Positions 23,089-30,945 of a stretch of DNA of 64,000 nucleotides are shown in pieces. The translations under genes and the position numbers were made by a program. Source of the DNA: Propionibacteriaceae bacterium. GTDB taxonomy: Bacteria; Actinomycetota; Actinomycetes; Propionibacteriales; Propionibacteriaceae. Within the stretch, counting starts at the first letter, position 1. Each line of letters begins with the position of its first letter. The stretch is from assembly GCA_030532825.1 (NCBI GenBank), contig JAUNKK010000001.1, positions 1-64,000 of the forward strand, in the 5' to 3' direction. The notes below the pieces were generated by a model that was given only the letters and a program-made list of their open reading frames with translations, made no database searches and was not told where the DNA came from.

Positions 23089-25317
23089 TTGCCCACCACC
23101 TACGGGGCCTGGACGCCCAGCGGGAGCGCCAACAAGAGGATGCGACTGCGCATCGACTGGTCCGTCTCGGTCTCCGGCACCACCGCCACCGTCGCAGGCG
23201 GCATCCACGTCGAGGCGGGCTGGCGATTCTGGGACTCGTCGAACTCGTTCTCGATGGGCGGGACTCTGGGGCCGAGCGCCTCCGGGTCCCGCTCCGTCAA
23301 CGTCGCCAACGGCGGATCCCAGCTCATCCAGACGTTCAGCCAGCAGGTCCCCCTCGGCACCTCCCCCCAGACGAGGACGGTTACCGCGAGCCTGTCCGGC
23401 ATCGGCTACATCGGCGAGTCCGCCCGGGCCACTGTGAGCGCCTCGATCGACATCCCCGCCGGGGCCCCTGCCACGACGGCCCTGCCCAACACGCCGTGGG
23501 ACGTCACCGTCATCCGACACAACGACACCCGCCACGAGCTGCGCTGGACAGTGACCGCCCCTGCGGGTAAGCCCATCGACGACGTGGTGATCCAGCGGTG
23601 GTCCCGCCGCTCCACCACCGGCTGGCAGGCCATCGCCATCATCCCCGGCGCCGAGGGCACCCGCGCCTGGGTGGACAACACCACCCGCGCCAACGACTGG
23701 TACATCTGGCGGATCATTACCCGCAACGCCTACGGCTCGGCTCCTCCGGCGGAGTCCGCGGAGACCCCCACCAGCCCGGCAGCGCCGTCTGACGTCACCC
23801 TGGCGCGCAACCCCGCCGGGGACATCATCGTCACCTGGTCCCGCAACGCCCCCCTGGCCCCGAGGCAGGACGTGCAGATGCAGTCCTCCCCCGACGGGCT
23901 CGCCTGGGACTCCTGGCGCAACGTCCGCACCCATCTCGCGGACTCCATCACCCAGGTCGTCGTGAGCGGCCTCGACGGCACCAGACTCTGGCGAGCCCGC
24001 GTCCAGGCCGTCGTCAACGCCGAGCACAGCTGGGGGGTCGGCACCTCCCAGCCCTCCGCCCCGGTCCAGCCCCTCACTCCCCCAGCACCCCCCACCCTGC
24101 TCGGGCCCACCCGGACGCAGTCCTCCCAGGAGCCCGTCACCTGGGTATGGCGACACAACCCGAGGGACCACTCCGCCCAGACCTCCGCCCAGCTACGACA
24201 CCGCCCCGTCGGGTCCTCGCCCTGGGCGCAGACCCTCACGGTGTGGGGAGACGCCCAGCAGCTCACCAGTGCTGCGCCTCTCGTCGTCGGACTCCACGAG
24301 TGGCAGGTCCGCACCAAGGGCGCAGCCAGCGACTGGGGCGACTGGTCGCCGATCAGCACCCTCGAGGTGGCTAACCCGCCGACGGTCAACATCACCAAAC
24401 CCACGGCACAGCTCCACACCAACCGGCTGCGGCTCGAGTTCACCTACCACGACGGCACGGGGGCGTCGATGGTCGACTGGGTGTGCCAGCTGTGGCGCGA
24501 CGGCCTCCTCCTCGAGGAGGCCACCGGCACCGGGCACCCGGCATCGATCACCCTCAACACCGTCCTGCAGGATCGCACCTCCTACCGCGTGACACTGGTC
24601 GCCATCTCCGGCACCGGGCTGCGGTCCGTCCCGGCTGCGGCCACGACCCGCACCAGCTTCCTCCCGCCCCCCGCCCCAGCCCTGGCGGGCGAGTGGGTGG
24701 AGGTTGAGGGCCTGGCGCGACTGTCCGCCACCAACCCCCCGAAGGGACCCCGGCAGGACACGGTGGACCACAACCGGATCGAGCGCAGCATCGACGGCGG
24801 CCGCACCTGGCAGGCCATCGCCGACGGTCTGGGCCTCGGCCCGGACCTGAACGACAACCGGGTGCCGCTCAACCAGGCGGCCGCCTGGCGCGCGGTGGCG
24901 GTCACCCCGCTGGGCGTGGAGGCCATCTCGGCCGAGCTCCATCTCGCCACTCCCTCGCAGTGGGTGTGGTTGGTCGGCGAAGATGGCGTCGGTTTCACGA
25001 TCAGGCACAACCTCGGCCTGTCCCGGGAGCACGGCCACCACCGGGTGGCGGAGCACTACTTGGGGCAGCGCCTGCCCGAGGTGCACTGGGGCGAGGGCCG
25101 CCCGACCAAGGTCGCCGTCTCCGGCGTCCTCATCGACGGACACGGCATCGACCAGGACCTCTCCTTGCTGCTCGGGCGACCCATCCACTACCGCGACCCC
25201 GAGGGGGTCGCCCTGTGGATCGCCCTGTCCGAGGGCGGGATCCAGATCAGTCAGCGCGGCCCGGGGATCCGGCAGATCTCGCTCAGTGGGGAGGCGGTCG
25301 AGCATGATGCGCAGTGA
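23089..25317 (+). CDS. Minor tail protein with fibronectin-III-like domains
   Basis: A 742-residue, beta-rich protein following the tape measure. It has a unique N-terminal domain (1-125), then several Fn3-like repeats (for example PNTPWDVTVIRHNDTRHELRWTV, PAAPSDVTLARNPAGDIIVTWSRN, PAPPTLLGPTRTQSSQEPVTWVWR), which are common surface modules on actinophage tails. The C-terminus (SQWVWLVGEDGVGFTIRHN to the end) is a separate beta domain. Probably a tail-tip or host-contact protein. The start is TTG at 23089, with GAGAGGAGCC upstream; no ATG or GTG fits better. Confidence 0.8.
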   Translation: MPTTYGAWTPSGSANKRMRLRIDWSVSVSGTTATVAGGIHVEAGWRFWDSSNSFSMGGTLGPSASGSRSVNVANGGSQLIQTFSQQVPLGTSPQTRTVTASLSGIGYIGESARATVSASIDIPAGAPATTALPNTPWDVTVIRHNDTRHELRWTVTAPAGKPIDDVVIQRWSRRSTTGWQAIAIIPGAEGTRAWVDNTTRANDWYIWRIITRNAYGSAPPAESAETPTSPAAPSDVTLARNPAGDIIVTWSRNAPLAPRQDVQMQSSPDGLAWDSWRNVRTHLADSITQVVVSGLDGTRLWRARVQAVVNAEHSWGVGTSQPSAPVQPLTPPAPPTLLGPTRTQSSQEPVTWVWRHNPRDHSAQTSAQLRHRPVGSSPWAQTLTVWGDAQQLTSAAPLVVGLHEWQVRTKGAASDWGDWSPISTLEVANPPTVNITKPTAQLHTNRLRLEFTYHDGTGASMVDWVCQLWRDGLLLEEATGTGHPASITLNTVLQDRTSYRVTLVAISGTGLRSVPAAATTRTSFLPPPAPALAGEWVEVEGLARLSATNPPKGPRQDTVDHNRIERSIDGGRTWQAIADGLGLGPDLNDNRVPLNQAAAWRAVAVTPLGVEAISAELHLATPSQWVWLVGEDGVGFTIRHNLGLSREHGHHRVAEHYLGQRLPEVHWGEGRPTKVAVSGVLIDGHGIDQDLSLLLGRPIHYRDPEGVALWIALSEGGIQISQRGPGIRQISLSGEAVEHDAQ

Positions 25318-26341
25318 CTCGTGGCGCCTCGAGCTGCTCGACCGCTCGGGCCACGCCAAGGGCGACCTCCCCACCGCCGTCTCCGGCTCCCTCCAGTGGT
25401 CGATCTTCCGATCCGTGCAGGGCACCGGCTCCGTCGAGCTGACCGCCGCCCCCGGCGTCGAGATCGACTGGCTGCGTGACCGTGTGCGCATCTCCCACAT
25501 CGGCGCGGGCCGTACCACCCCGATGGGTGTGTGGCTGATCTCCATGCCCGGCTGGAAGCGCGAGGGGCCAGTCACTCGAACCACCCTCGCGCTGGCCGAC
25601 AAAACCGAAGCATTGAACACCCCCATCGGCTCCTGGGTCACGGTCCCGACAGGGATCCCTGTCGTCGCCAACGTGGTGGAGGTCATCCGCGGTCGCGGGG
25701 AGCAGGCCATCGCCTTCACTCCTTCGACGGCCGTCACCACGGTCGCAATGACCTGGGAGCCGCAGGACACGTACCTGAAGTTGTGCAACGACCTCCTCAA
25801 AACCATCAACTACAGCCCCCTCTGGGCTGATCTGGACGGGCGGCTGCGCATCGACCCGTACATCCTCCCGGGGGACAGGCCGGTCGTGGCGTCCTACGGG
25901 GGCGGCGATGATCAGCTGCGCATGCTGCCGGACTGGGAGGATGAGGCGGACGTTTTTCGCCTGCCGACAGGCGTGCGGATCTACGTGCCGGGCAGCGACA
26001 AGGCGCCGGGGTTCGTGGGGCGCGCCGACCTGCCGCGGGAGCACCCGCTCTCCGCCCACTCACGAGGCCGGGAGATCCTCCTGGTCGAGCAGGCGGAGGT
26101 GGTGTCCCAGCAAGTGGCCGACGCCCTTGCCCAGCGCCGCCTGGCGGAGACCATCCAGGTCACCCGCCGTGTGACGATCACCCACCCCATCGACGGAACC
26201 ACACTCAACGACGTCGTCCTGCACGACCCCCTGGGGCTGCGTGCAGCCATCGTCGAGCGGACCGTCAAGCTCAGCGTCGGGGCGGTCGTCACCAGTGTCC
26301 TGCGCCACATCCACACAGGAGGTCAGCTGCCGTGGACATGA
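25304..26341 (+). CDS. Minor tail protein (tail-tip/hub)
   Basis: A 345-residue protein overlapping the end of the Fn3 tail gene by 14 bp. Content (SWRLELLDRSGHAKGDL, GSGSVELT-like strand, VWLISMPGWKREGPVTRTTLALADKTEAL, TYLKLCNDLLKTINYSPLWADLDGRLRIDPY) resembles actinophage tail-tip proteins related to baseplate hub proteins. Two adjacent ATGs (25304 and 25307) follow GGGGAGG; 25304 has the better spacing. It overlaps the next gene by 10 bp. Confidence 0.7.
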   Translation: MMRSDSWRLELLDRSGHAKGDLPTAVSGSLQWSIFRSVQGTGSVELTAAPGVEIDWLRDRVRISHIGAGRTTPMGVWLISMPGWKREGPVTRTTLALADKTEALNTPIGSWVTVPTGIPVVANVVEVIRGRGEQAIAFTPSTAVTTVAMTWEPQDTYLKLCNDLLKTINYSPLWADLDGRLRIDPYILPGDRPVVASYGGGDDQLRMLPDWEDEADVFRLPTGVRIYVPGSDKAPGFVGRADLPREHPLSAHSRGREILLVEQAEVVSQQVADALAQRRLAETIQVTRRVTITHPIDGTTLNDVVLHDPLGLRAAIVERTVKLSVGAVVTSVLRHIHTGGQLPWT

Positions 26342-26922
26342 GTGGACTCGGCGCCCTCGCCGCCCTCGTCGCGACCGCGCCCACGCGCAGCGAGACCCCC
26401 ACCCACCTGTGGGGCGAGGTGGTCGCCACCGACCCCCCGACGGTGATCCTGGAGCACGACACCGACGCGGAGCCTCGGGAGGTCTCCTCCGTGGCGGTCT
26501 CACGCCTCGCGGTTGGATCCCGGGTCCGACTGGAGCTGCTCGGGCAGCGCCTCACCATCCTCGGCCCCGAGGCCCCCGCCCCGCCACCCCCGGCAGCGAC
26601 GCGCGGTAGCAACGCGAACGGCAACTGGTGGCGGCACCCCTCCGGGCTCCAGGTCTGCTGGACCAGCTACAGCGGCACGGGCAGCACCAGCCCCTACGGC
26701 GCGCTGCACCTTGCCGGGAGCCAGTGGAACTTTCCGCTCCCGTTTCTCGACATTCCGACCGTGACGTGCGGCCAGTTCCGCATGGGCACGGGCGCGGCGA
26801 TGATCGGCTCCCCGCTGGAGGTGACGAGGACCTCCGTGCGCCTCACCGGCATCGATGTCGTGGCCCGTCCCCCCGGAACCCCCGTCCAGATCCAGGCCCG
26901 AGCCGTCGGCCTGTACCGATGA
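26332..26922 (+). CDS. Tail-tip/fibre-like structural protein
   Basis: A 196-residue protein. Residues 25-75 look like a small OB-type barrel (LWGEVVATDPPTVILEHD, VGSRVRLELLGQRLTILG) of the kind found in phage tail tips. A Pro-rich linker (APAPPPPAA) follows, then a beta-rich domain (GNWWRHPSGLQVCWTSYSG) that resembles receptor-contact modules. GTG start at 26332 with AGGAGG about 10 nt upstream. Exact role unknown. Confidence 0.65.
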   Translation: MDMSGLGALAALVATAPTRSETPTHLWGEVVATDPPTVILEHDTDAEPREVSSVAVSRLAVGSRVRLELLGQRLTILGPEAPAPPPPAATRGSNANGNWWRHPSGLQVCWTSYSGTGSTSPYGALHLAGSQWNFPLPFLDIPTVTCGQFRMGTGAAMIGSPLEVTRTSVRLTGIDVVARPPGTPVQIQARAVGLYR

Positions 26923-26937
26923 GAGAGGAGGCCCCGC

Positions 26938-27612
26938 ATGGGCCGAAGAGACACCAACCACTTCCCCCGGCAGACCGCCCGGATCTGCCACGACCTCGCC
27001 TGGCATGTCATCAGGACCGGCCCGGCGTCGCTGTGGATCGGCCGCGCCTGGCAGGCCGACGGCAGCGAGCACCAGACCGGCAGGGCGGTGGACATCATCG
27101 TCTCCGGTCAGGTCGGTCGCCTGCCCACCCCGTCCGAGAAGGCCGCTGGTGACCTCCTGGCCGCCTGGCTGACCCGCCACGCCCGTCAGCTCCACATCCG
27201 TCATGTGATCTGGAACGCGCAGATCTGGAAGACCCGCTACGCGTCCCAGGGTTGGCAGCCGCTGTCCGGGCCACGATCCGGTCTCTCCGACTGGCACCGG
27301 GATCACGTCCACGTCCTGATGCAGGACGCCGACGGGTCGGTCCCCGCCGACCCCATCACATCCACCACCACGCAAGGAGACGACATGCCCCTGACTCAGA
27401 CCGACCTCAACAACATCGCCAGCACCACGGACCGGCAGGTCTGGGGTGCTGCCTTCGGGTCTCGCAAGGCCGGGGAGATCTTCCGGGAGATGGCCGACGA
27501 CGCGGAGCGCTCCCGCGTCCAGTTGGTCCACACCAACGAGCGGATCGACGAGCTGGAGGCCAAGATCGACCGCATCCTCGACCTGCTGACGCCGGATCGA
27601 GCGACCGAGTGA
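26938..27612 (+). CDS. Putative cell-wall peptidase (ARB_07466/M15-like), candidate endolysin
   Basis: A 224-residue protein. Residues 15-130 carry DGSEHQTGRAVDI (His 45, Asp 52), HVIWNAQIWKTRYASQGWQP and LSDWHRDHVHV (His 123/125). This is the zinc-site layout of small VgrG-associated/ARB_07466-type peptidase-like domains. Residues 150-224 are helical and include QVWGAAFGSRKAGEIFREMADDAERS, an actinophage tail-end motif, and a C-terminal coiled coil. It lies just before membrane and holin-like genes, so it could be the endolysin or a virion lysin. There is no signal peptide and no separate amidase or glucosaminidase in the cassette. GAGAGGAGG precedes the ATG. Confidence 0.65.
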   Translation: MGRRDTNHFPRQTARICHDLAWHVIRTGPASLWIGRAWQADGSEHQTGRAVDIIVSGQVGRLPTPSEKAAGDLLAAWLTRHARQLHIRHVIWNAQIWKTRYASQGWQPLSGPRSGLSDWHRDHVHVLMQDADGSVPADPITSTTTQGDDMPLTQTDLNNIASTTDRQVWGAAFGSRKAGEIFREMADDAERSRVQLVHTNERIDELEAKIDRILDLLTPDRATE

Positions 27613-28043
27613 TCGTCCTGCTCGACGCGGCCCCCGCCGCGGTGCCCGACGGATTCCTGGCGGGGGTCGCCCTCATCATCACCGCCATCGGCGGCGTCCT
27701 CACCGTCCTCGTCGGCGCCTGGCTCAAGCGCCTGGAGGTGGGGCAGCGTCGCGCGCAGCAGGTGACCGACGAGATCCGCGACCAGGTATCGAACACGCAC
27801 TCGACCAATCTGCGGGTGGACATCGACGGGATCACGCGCAAGCTCGACACCGTCCTCCAGGAGCAGCGCACCCAGGGGCGGGAGCTGGGCAGAGTCCATG
27901 AGCGACTCGACCACCACGACGCCCGCGTCACGGCCCTCGATCAGCGGATGACTGCCCACAGGCAGGGCGTCGATCACGCCCTGCACGACCACTCGACCCG
28001 CCTCCGCGACCTGGAGAAACCGGACTGGAGGGACAACCCATGA
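27609..28043 (+). CDS. DUF2746-like membrane protein, lysis region
   Basis: A 144-residue protein with one N-terminal membrane helix (LAGVALIITAIGGVLTVLVGAWL, residues about 15-37) and a long cytoplasmic coiled coil (VHERLDHHDARVTALDQRM). The architecture and position match the actinophage DUF2746 family found next to lysis genes. It may regulate or assist the holin. GTG start overlaps the peptidase stop as GTGA; the longer frame from 27252 is rejected. Confidence 0.7.
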   Translation: MIVLLDAAPAAVPDGFLAGVALIITAIGGVLTVLVGAWLKRLEVGQRRAQQVTDEIRDQVSNTHSTNLRVDIDGITRKLDTVLQEQRTQGRELGRVHERLDHHDARVTALDQRMTAHRQGVDHALHDHSTRLRDLEKPDWRDNP

Positions 28044-28774
28044 TCCGCCCACCCCGCCGCCGCCCTCGCCCGGAGCTGTTGGCCTACCGCACCTATGGCG
28101 GCTGGTCCGTGCAGCGGCCCGAGTTCGGGACCCTCGGGCGGTACAGCCCGGACATGACCCGCCTGCTCGGCGATGGCCGCACCTTCGAGTTGCGACTACG
28201 GCTCGACCGGGCCGCCTACCAGCTCCACCGTGAGCACGGCGTCGATCACGAGACCGCGCTGCATCACTCCCTGCTGTGCCCGTCATGGGCGGGCCTGCAC
28301 AACGCCCCCGCCCGGGGCGTGTGGGAGATGGACGTCAAGGCTCCCGACACGGACCGGGTGGAGATGGTTGCCATGCTGTGGCCCGAATCGGACGACGAGT
28401 GGCCCCTCGGCGAGATCAACTTCCTCGAGGGTCGCATCGGCTCCGGGGAGACGATGACGAACCTCCACTGGCCCGACGACGAGGGCCAGCCCCAGCATGA
28501 TCCGGCGATGATCCCCGTCGATGTCACCCAGTGGCACCGCTACCGGGTCGAGGTCCAGCCCGGACGGGTGCGGTGGAGCATCGACGGCCGCACCGTCCGC
28601 ACCCTCCACACCCCCCACGCCCCGCACGACGTTCCCGTCCACATGGTCGTCCAGGCCGGAGTGAACCGCGCGTTCCTCCAGGACTGGCACCCGAACATCG
28701 AGTGGGAGGAACGGATCCTGATCCGCCCACTCCGAGCACCCCACAACACCCGAAAGGAAACCACCCATGCCTGA
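28040..28774 (+). CDS. GH16-like concanavalin-fold protein with altered active-site loop
   Basis: A 244-residue protein. GVWEMDVKAPDTDRVEMVAMLWPESDDEWPLGEINFLEG (in pieces) matches the core of family-16 glycoside hydrolases, whose catalytic loop is E-x-D-x-x-E. Here it is E125-I-N127-F-L-E130, with Asn replacing the central Asp. W and FELRLRLDRA strands and a C-terminal VQAGVNRAFLQDWHPNIEWEE complete the sandwich. It is probably a tail or lysis-associated carbohydrate-binding or -cleaving protein. The substitution may lower or abolish hydrolysis. Overlaps the previous stop (ATGA). Confidence 0.7.
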   Translation: MIRPPRRRPRPELLAYRTYGGWSVQRPEFGTLGRYSPDMTRLLGDGRTFELRLRLDRAAYQLHREHGVDHETALHHSLLCPSWAGLHNAPARGVWEMDVKAPDTDRVEMVAMLWPESDDEWPLGEINFLEGRIGSGETMTNLHWPDDEGQPQHDPAMIPVDVTQWHRYRVEVQPGRVRWSIDGRTVRTLHTPHAPHDVPVHMVVQAGVNRAFLQDWHPNIEWEERILIRPLRAPHNTRKETTHA

Positions 28775-29030
28775 GATCACCGCCCTCGCCAGCCCGTTGG
28801 CCATCCTCGCTCTCGTCGAGCTGGCCAAGAGCCTCGGCCTCAGCGGCCGGGCTGCGACCGCCCTGGCTGTCACCCTCGGCGTCGTCCTTGCCGTCACCGA
28901 CCACCTCCTCGCCGGGTCCGCCATCTACGGCGCGGTCACCCAGGGCCTGGTCCTCGGCCTCGGCGCGGCCGGACTGTGGGACGCCGCCGGACGCGTCGGC
29001 AAGGCCGGGGCCCCCGGAGCGAGCCAGTGA
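28767..29030 (+). CDS. Holin-like small membrane protein
   Basis: An 87-residue, very hydrophobic protein with two to three membrane segments (ASPLAILALVELAKSL, AATALAVTLGVVLAVTDHLL, GAVTQGLVLGLGAAGLW). Such size and topology, at the end of the phage late region, fit a holin that permeabilises the membrane for lysis. No family-specific motif was recognised. It overlaps the GH16-like gene by 8 bp and the next gene by four (GTGA). Confidence 0.7.
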   Translation: MPEITALASPLAILALVELAKSLGLSGRAATALAVTLGVVLAVTDHLLAGSAIYGAVTQGLVLGLGAAGLWDAAGRVGKAGAPGASQ

Positions 29031-29338
29031 CCAGCCCAGACCTGTCCTCGATGTCCTCGACTGACCTGCTGGCCCTGCTGGAGGACGCCCAGCAGGCCTA
29101 CGTCGATGCCATCGAGCGCGAAAGGGCTGAGGCCGCGACGGCACAGCAGCGGCTCGTCGCCTTGGCCGAGAGGCTCGGGCAGCAGATCGCCACCCTCACC
29201 GCCATCGTCGAGGCCCCAGCCGAGGGCCTGGACCCCGTGCAGGCGGTCCGGACGATCGCCGGGGCACTCGGACAGGTCACCGAGCTGGCCCGGCAGTCCG
29301 TCCTCATCGGCGCTCAGGCCACCGAGATGCACCACTGA
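29027..29338 (+). CDS. Coiled-coil protein at prophage end
   Basis: A 103-residue protein, the last prophage gene. The core (LLALLEDAQQAYVDAIERERAEAATAQQRLVALAERLGQQIATL, in pieces) is a strong coiled coil. It may be a lysis accessory or a late morphogenesis protein; unknown family. The start is GTG at 29027 in a GTGA overlap with the holin-like gene; ATG 29051 is an alternative. A strong terminator follows 20 bp after the stop. Confidence 0.6.
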   Translation: MTSPDLSSMSSTDLLALLEDAQQAYVDAIERERAEAATAQQRLVALAERLGQQIATLTAIVEAPAEGLDPVQAVRTIAGALGQVTELARQSVLIGAQATEMHH

Positions 29339-29357
29339 CCCGACACCGCACAGAAGA

Positions 29358-29393
29358 AGAGCCCCCACCCGCAGCAGGGTGGGGGCTCTTTTT
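29358..29393 (+). terminator. Intrinsic terminator of the prophage late operon
   Basis: AGAGCCCCCACCC (29358-29370) and GGGTGGGGGCTCT (29377-29389) form a perfect 13-bp stem with a 6-nt loop (GCAGCA), followed by five Ts (29389-29393). It closes the late transcript and protects the rnpB region from read-through. Confidence 0.92.
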
Positions 29394-29405
29394 CGTGTTC
29401 CCTCC

Positions 29406-29465
29406 TGGGGCCTCGTCGGGGCCTGAGGACCCCCCGGAAACCCCCTTGGGGCCTCTCGGGGCCTG
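29406..29465. repeat. Duplicated GGGGCCT-rich repeats near prophage end
   Basis: TGGGGCCTCGTCGGGGCCTG (29406-29425) and TGGGGCCTCTCGGGGCCTG (29447-29465) are near copies about 41 bp apart. Both lie between the prophage terminator and rnpB. They may be integrase arm-type or excisionase sites close to an attachment site, but this is position-based. Confidence 0.4.
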
Positions 29466-29584
29466 CGTTTCGGAGCATTTCCAGACATTTCGAGACGATT
29501 CACAACGGCGGCAAAACGCCTTGCCAAAACCGATTTCTGCCCCGGACAAGCCCCTATGTCTGACCGATTGGGGGACGAGTCGGC
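29466..29584. other. Candidate prophage right attachment region (attR)
   Basis: The last prophage terminator is at 29393 and the 3' end of RNase P RNA is at about 29573 on the minus strand. The phage-host junction should therefore lie in this segment, probably inside or right at the 3' end of rnpB (P1 stem strand 29573-29584). The partner attL is outside the window, so the core cannot be defined here. Confidence 0.35.
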
Positions 29585-29943
29585 CTGTAAGCCGGATCCT
29601 GTGGTCGGTGATCATCCATCTAAGGCCCCCCGTCGCCGACGGGCTCATGCAACCTACCCGAGAACCTCGCGCGAGCAACGCTCAACCGGTTCCCGCGGCC
29701 AGCGGACTGGCCTTCTTGGTCTTGCTCCGGGTGGGGTTTACCTAGCCGCCCCAGTCACCTGAGGCGCTGGTGGTCTCTTACACCGCCGTTTCACCCTTAC
29801 CCGGCCGGAGCCGGGCGGTCTGTTTTCTGTGGCACTGTCCCGCGGGTCACCCCGGGTGGGCGTTACCCACCACCCTGCTCTGCGGAGTCCGGACTTTCCT
29901 CAGCCCGGTTACCCGGGCCGCGATCACCCAGCCGACTCGTCCG
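29572..29943 (-). ncRNA. rnpB: RNase P RNA, bacterial type A
   Basis: Read on the minus strand, this contains the conserved 5' block GAGGAAAGTCCGGACTCC (CR I, just inside 29900) and the conserved AGGGTGAAACGGCGGTGTAAG, with further type A hallmarks. The ends pair as helix P1: GGACGAGTCGGC at the 5' end (29942-29931) with GCCGACTCGTCC at the 3' end (29584-29573). The RNA is the catalytic subunit that matures tRNA 5' ends. P1 is intact although a prophage abuts the 3' end. No other gene lies between it and the next CDS (29944-30079 looks empty). Confidence 0.93.
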
Positions 29944-30079
29944 GGAAGATTCTAGCCGCTCGGCGAGAAAACGAGCCTGCCGTCCGCCAAATCAGCACCG
30001 GCCAGCCGCACCCACAACCGATTGGCCTCCTCAGCGACGGGGGTCGGTACCGAGTCGATCCTGACGCTGCGGCTTGGCA

Positions 30080-30820
30080 TCAGAGCCCGGAGTCCGCGGT
30101 CCGCACCAGAATGCGGTCGCACTCAACGCACCGCAGCACCTCATTGGCGGGGGTTTTCCGATAGCCGTCGAGATCGGAGACGGTGGCCTCCAGCTGGCAT
30201 CCGGTGCAGCGGCCGCGATGTAGCTTCGCCGCACCCAGCCCACTGTGGGCCCGCAGTTTCTCATATAGGTCCAGCAACGGGGCAGGCAGTTTCTTGGCCT
30301 CAGCGGCTCGGGACCCGCTGATGGCTTTGGCTTCGGCGCTCAGTTTGCCGACCTCGGCGTCACGCTCGGCCACATCTGCCCGCAGTTGCTGCTCTACCTC
30401 CGCCTTACGCGCTGTCAAGCGATCCCGTTCCGCCGCCGCATCCTCCAGCTGTCCCATGAGTTCCAGCTGGGCGTCCTCCAGTTCCCCGATCCGGCGTCGG
30501 ATCCGGTCCACTTCCTCGGTAAGCCCGCGCAGCACCTTCGGGTCCGCTATGGAACCATCTTCGACTCGCCGAGACTCCCGCTCCAAGCGGGATCGGACGG
30601 GCATTAGATCAGCCTCTGCTCGCCGCACGGAGACCTCCAAGTCGCCGGCCCGTGTGGTCGCCGCCACCAAGTCGTCGGTGACGGCCTGCCGCGCCCTCAT
30701 CAGCTCCGCGATCCTGGCGTGCTGCGGCAGATTGCGCGCGGTATGCTGCAGCCTGCCCACCTCACTGTCGAGCTCGGCAAGCGTCAGCAGGCGCTGCTGG
30801 TCAGCGGGATCGGCAAGCAT
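30080..30820 (-). CDS. C4 zinc-ribbon coiled-coil protein (CT398/DUF164-like)
   Basis: A 246-residue protein. Residues 1-185 are a long coiled-coil hairpin (AELDSEVGRLQHTARN, VRRAEADLMPVRSRLERESRRVEDG). The C-terminus has a zinc ribbon with CTGC and CVEC pairs and the RCTGCQLEATVSDLDGYR segment. This is the conserved CT398-like family, thought to be involved in nucleic-acid or flagellar/secretion functions in other bacteria, without proven role here. The ATG at 30820 is preceded on the minus strand by GGAAGGACCCGC; the longer form to 30874 has no signal. Located just upstream of rnpB on the same strand. Confidence 0.85.
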   Translation of the reverse strand: MLADPADQQRLLTLAELDSEVGRLQHTARNLPQHARIAELMRARQAVTDDLVAATTRAGDLEVSVRRAEADLMPVRSRLERESRRVEDGSIADPKVLRGLTEEVDRIRRRIGELEDAQLELMGQLEDAAAERDRLTARKAEVEQQLRADVAERDAEVGKLSAEAKAISGSRAAEAKKLPAPLLDLYEKLRAHSGLGAAKLHRGRCTGCQLEATVSDLDGYRKTPANEVLRCVECDRILVRTADSGL

Positions 30821-30933
30821 GCGGGTCCTTCCGGTGGATGTGAGGCACAAATCTACTAGGCCAACCAACCGCATACGTGCAAGACATCAGCTACCCAACC
30901 CCAGCCATCTGGGTTTCCGCGAGGCTGACGGCG

Positions 30934-30939
30934 TAGACT
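30934..30939 (+). promoter_or_regulatory. -10 box of leaderless promoter, aminopeptidase P
   Basis: TAGACT ends 6 nt before the GTG at 30946, with no ribosome-binding site in between. Geometry fits leaderless transcription. Confidence 0.5.
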
Positions 30940-30945
30940 CGGGCC

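Noticed and set aside
21463..24171. 902-codon open frame on the minus strand
   Set aside because: It is antisense to the tape measure and Fn3 tail genes. Its composition (Gly/Val/Asp/Arg-rich with no domain) is typical of shadows in GC-rich DNA.
24193..25809. 538-codon minus-strand frame opposite tail genes
   Set aside because: No motif and fully antisense to genes with convincing tail-protein content.
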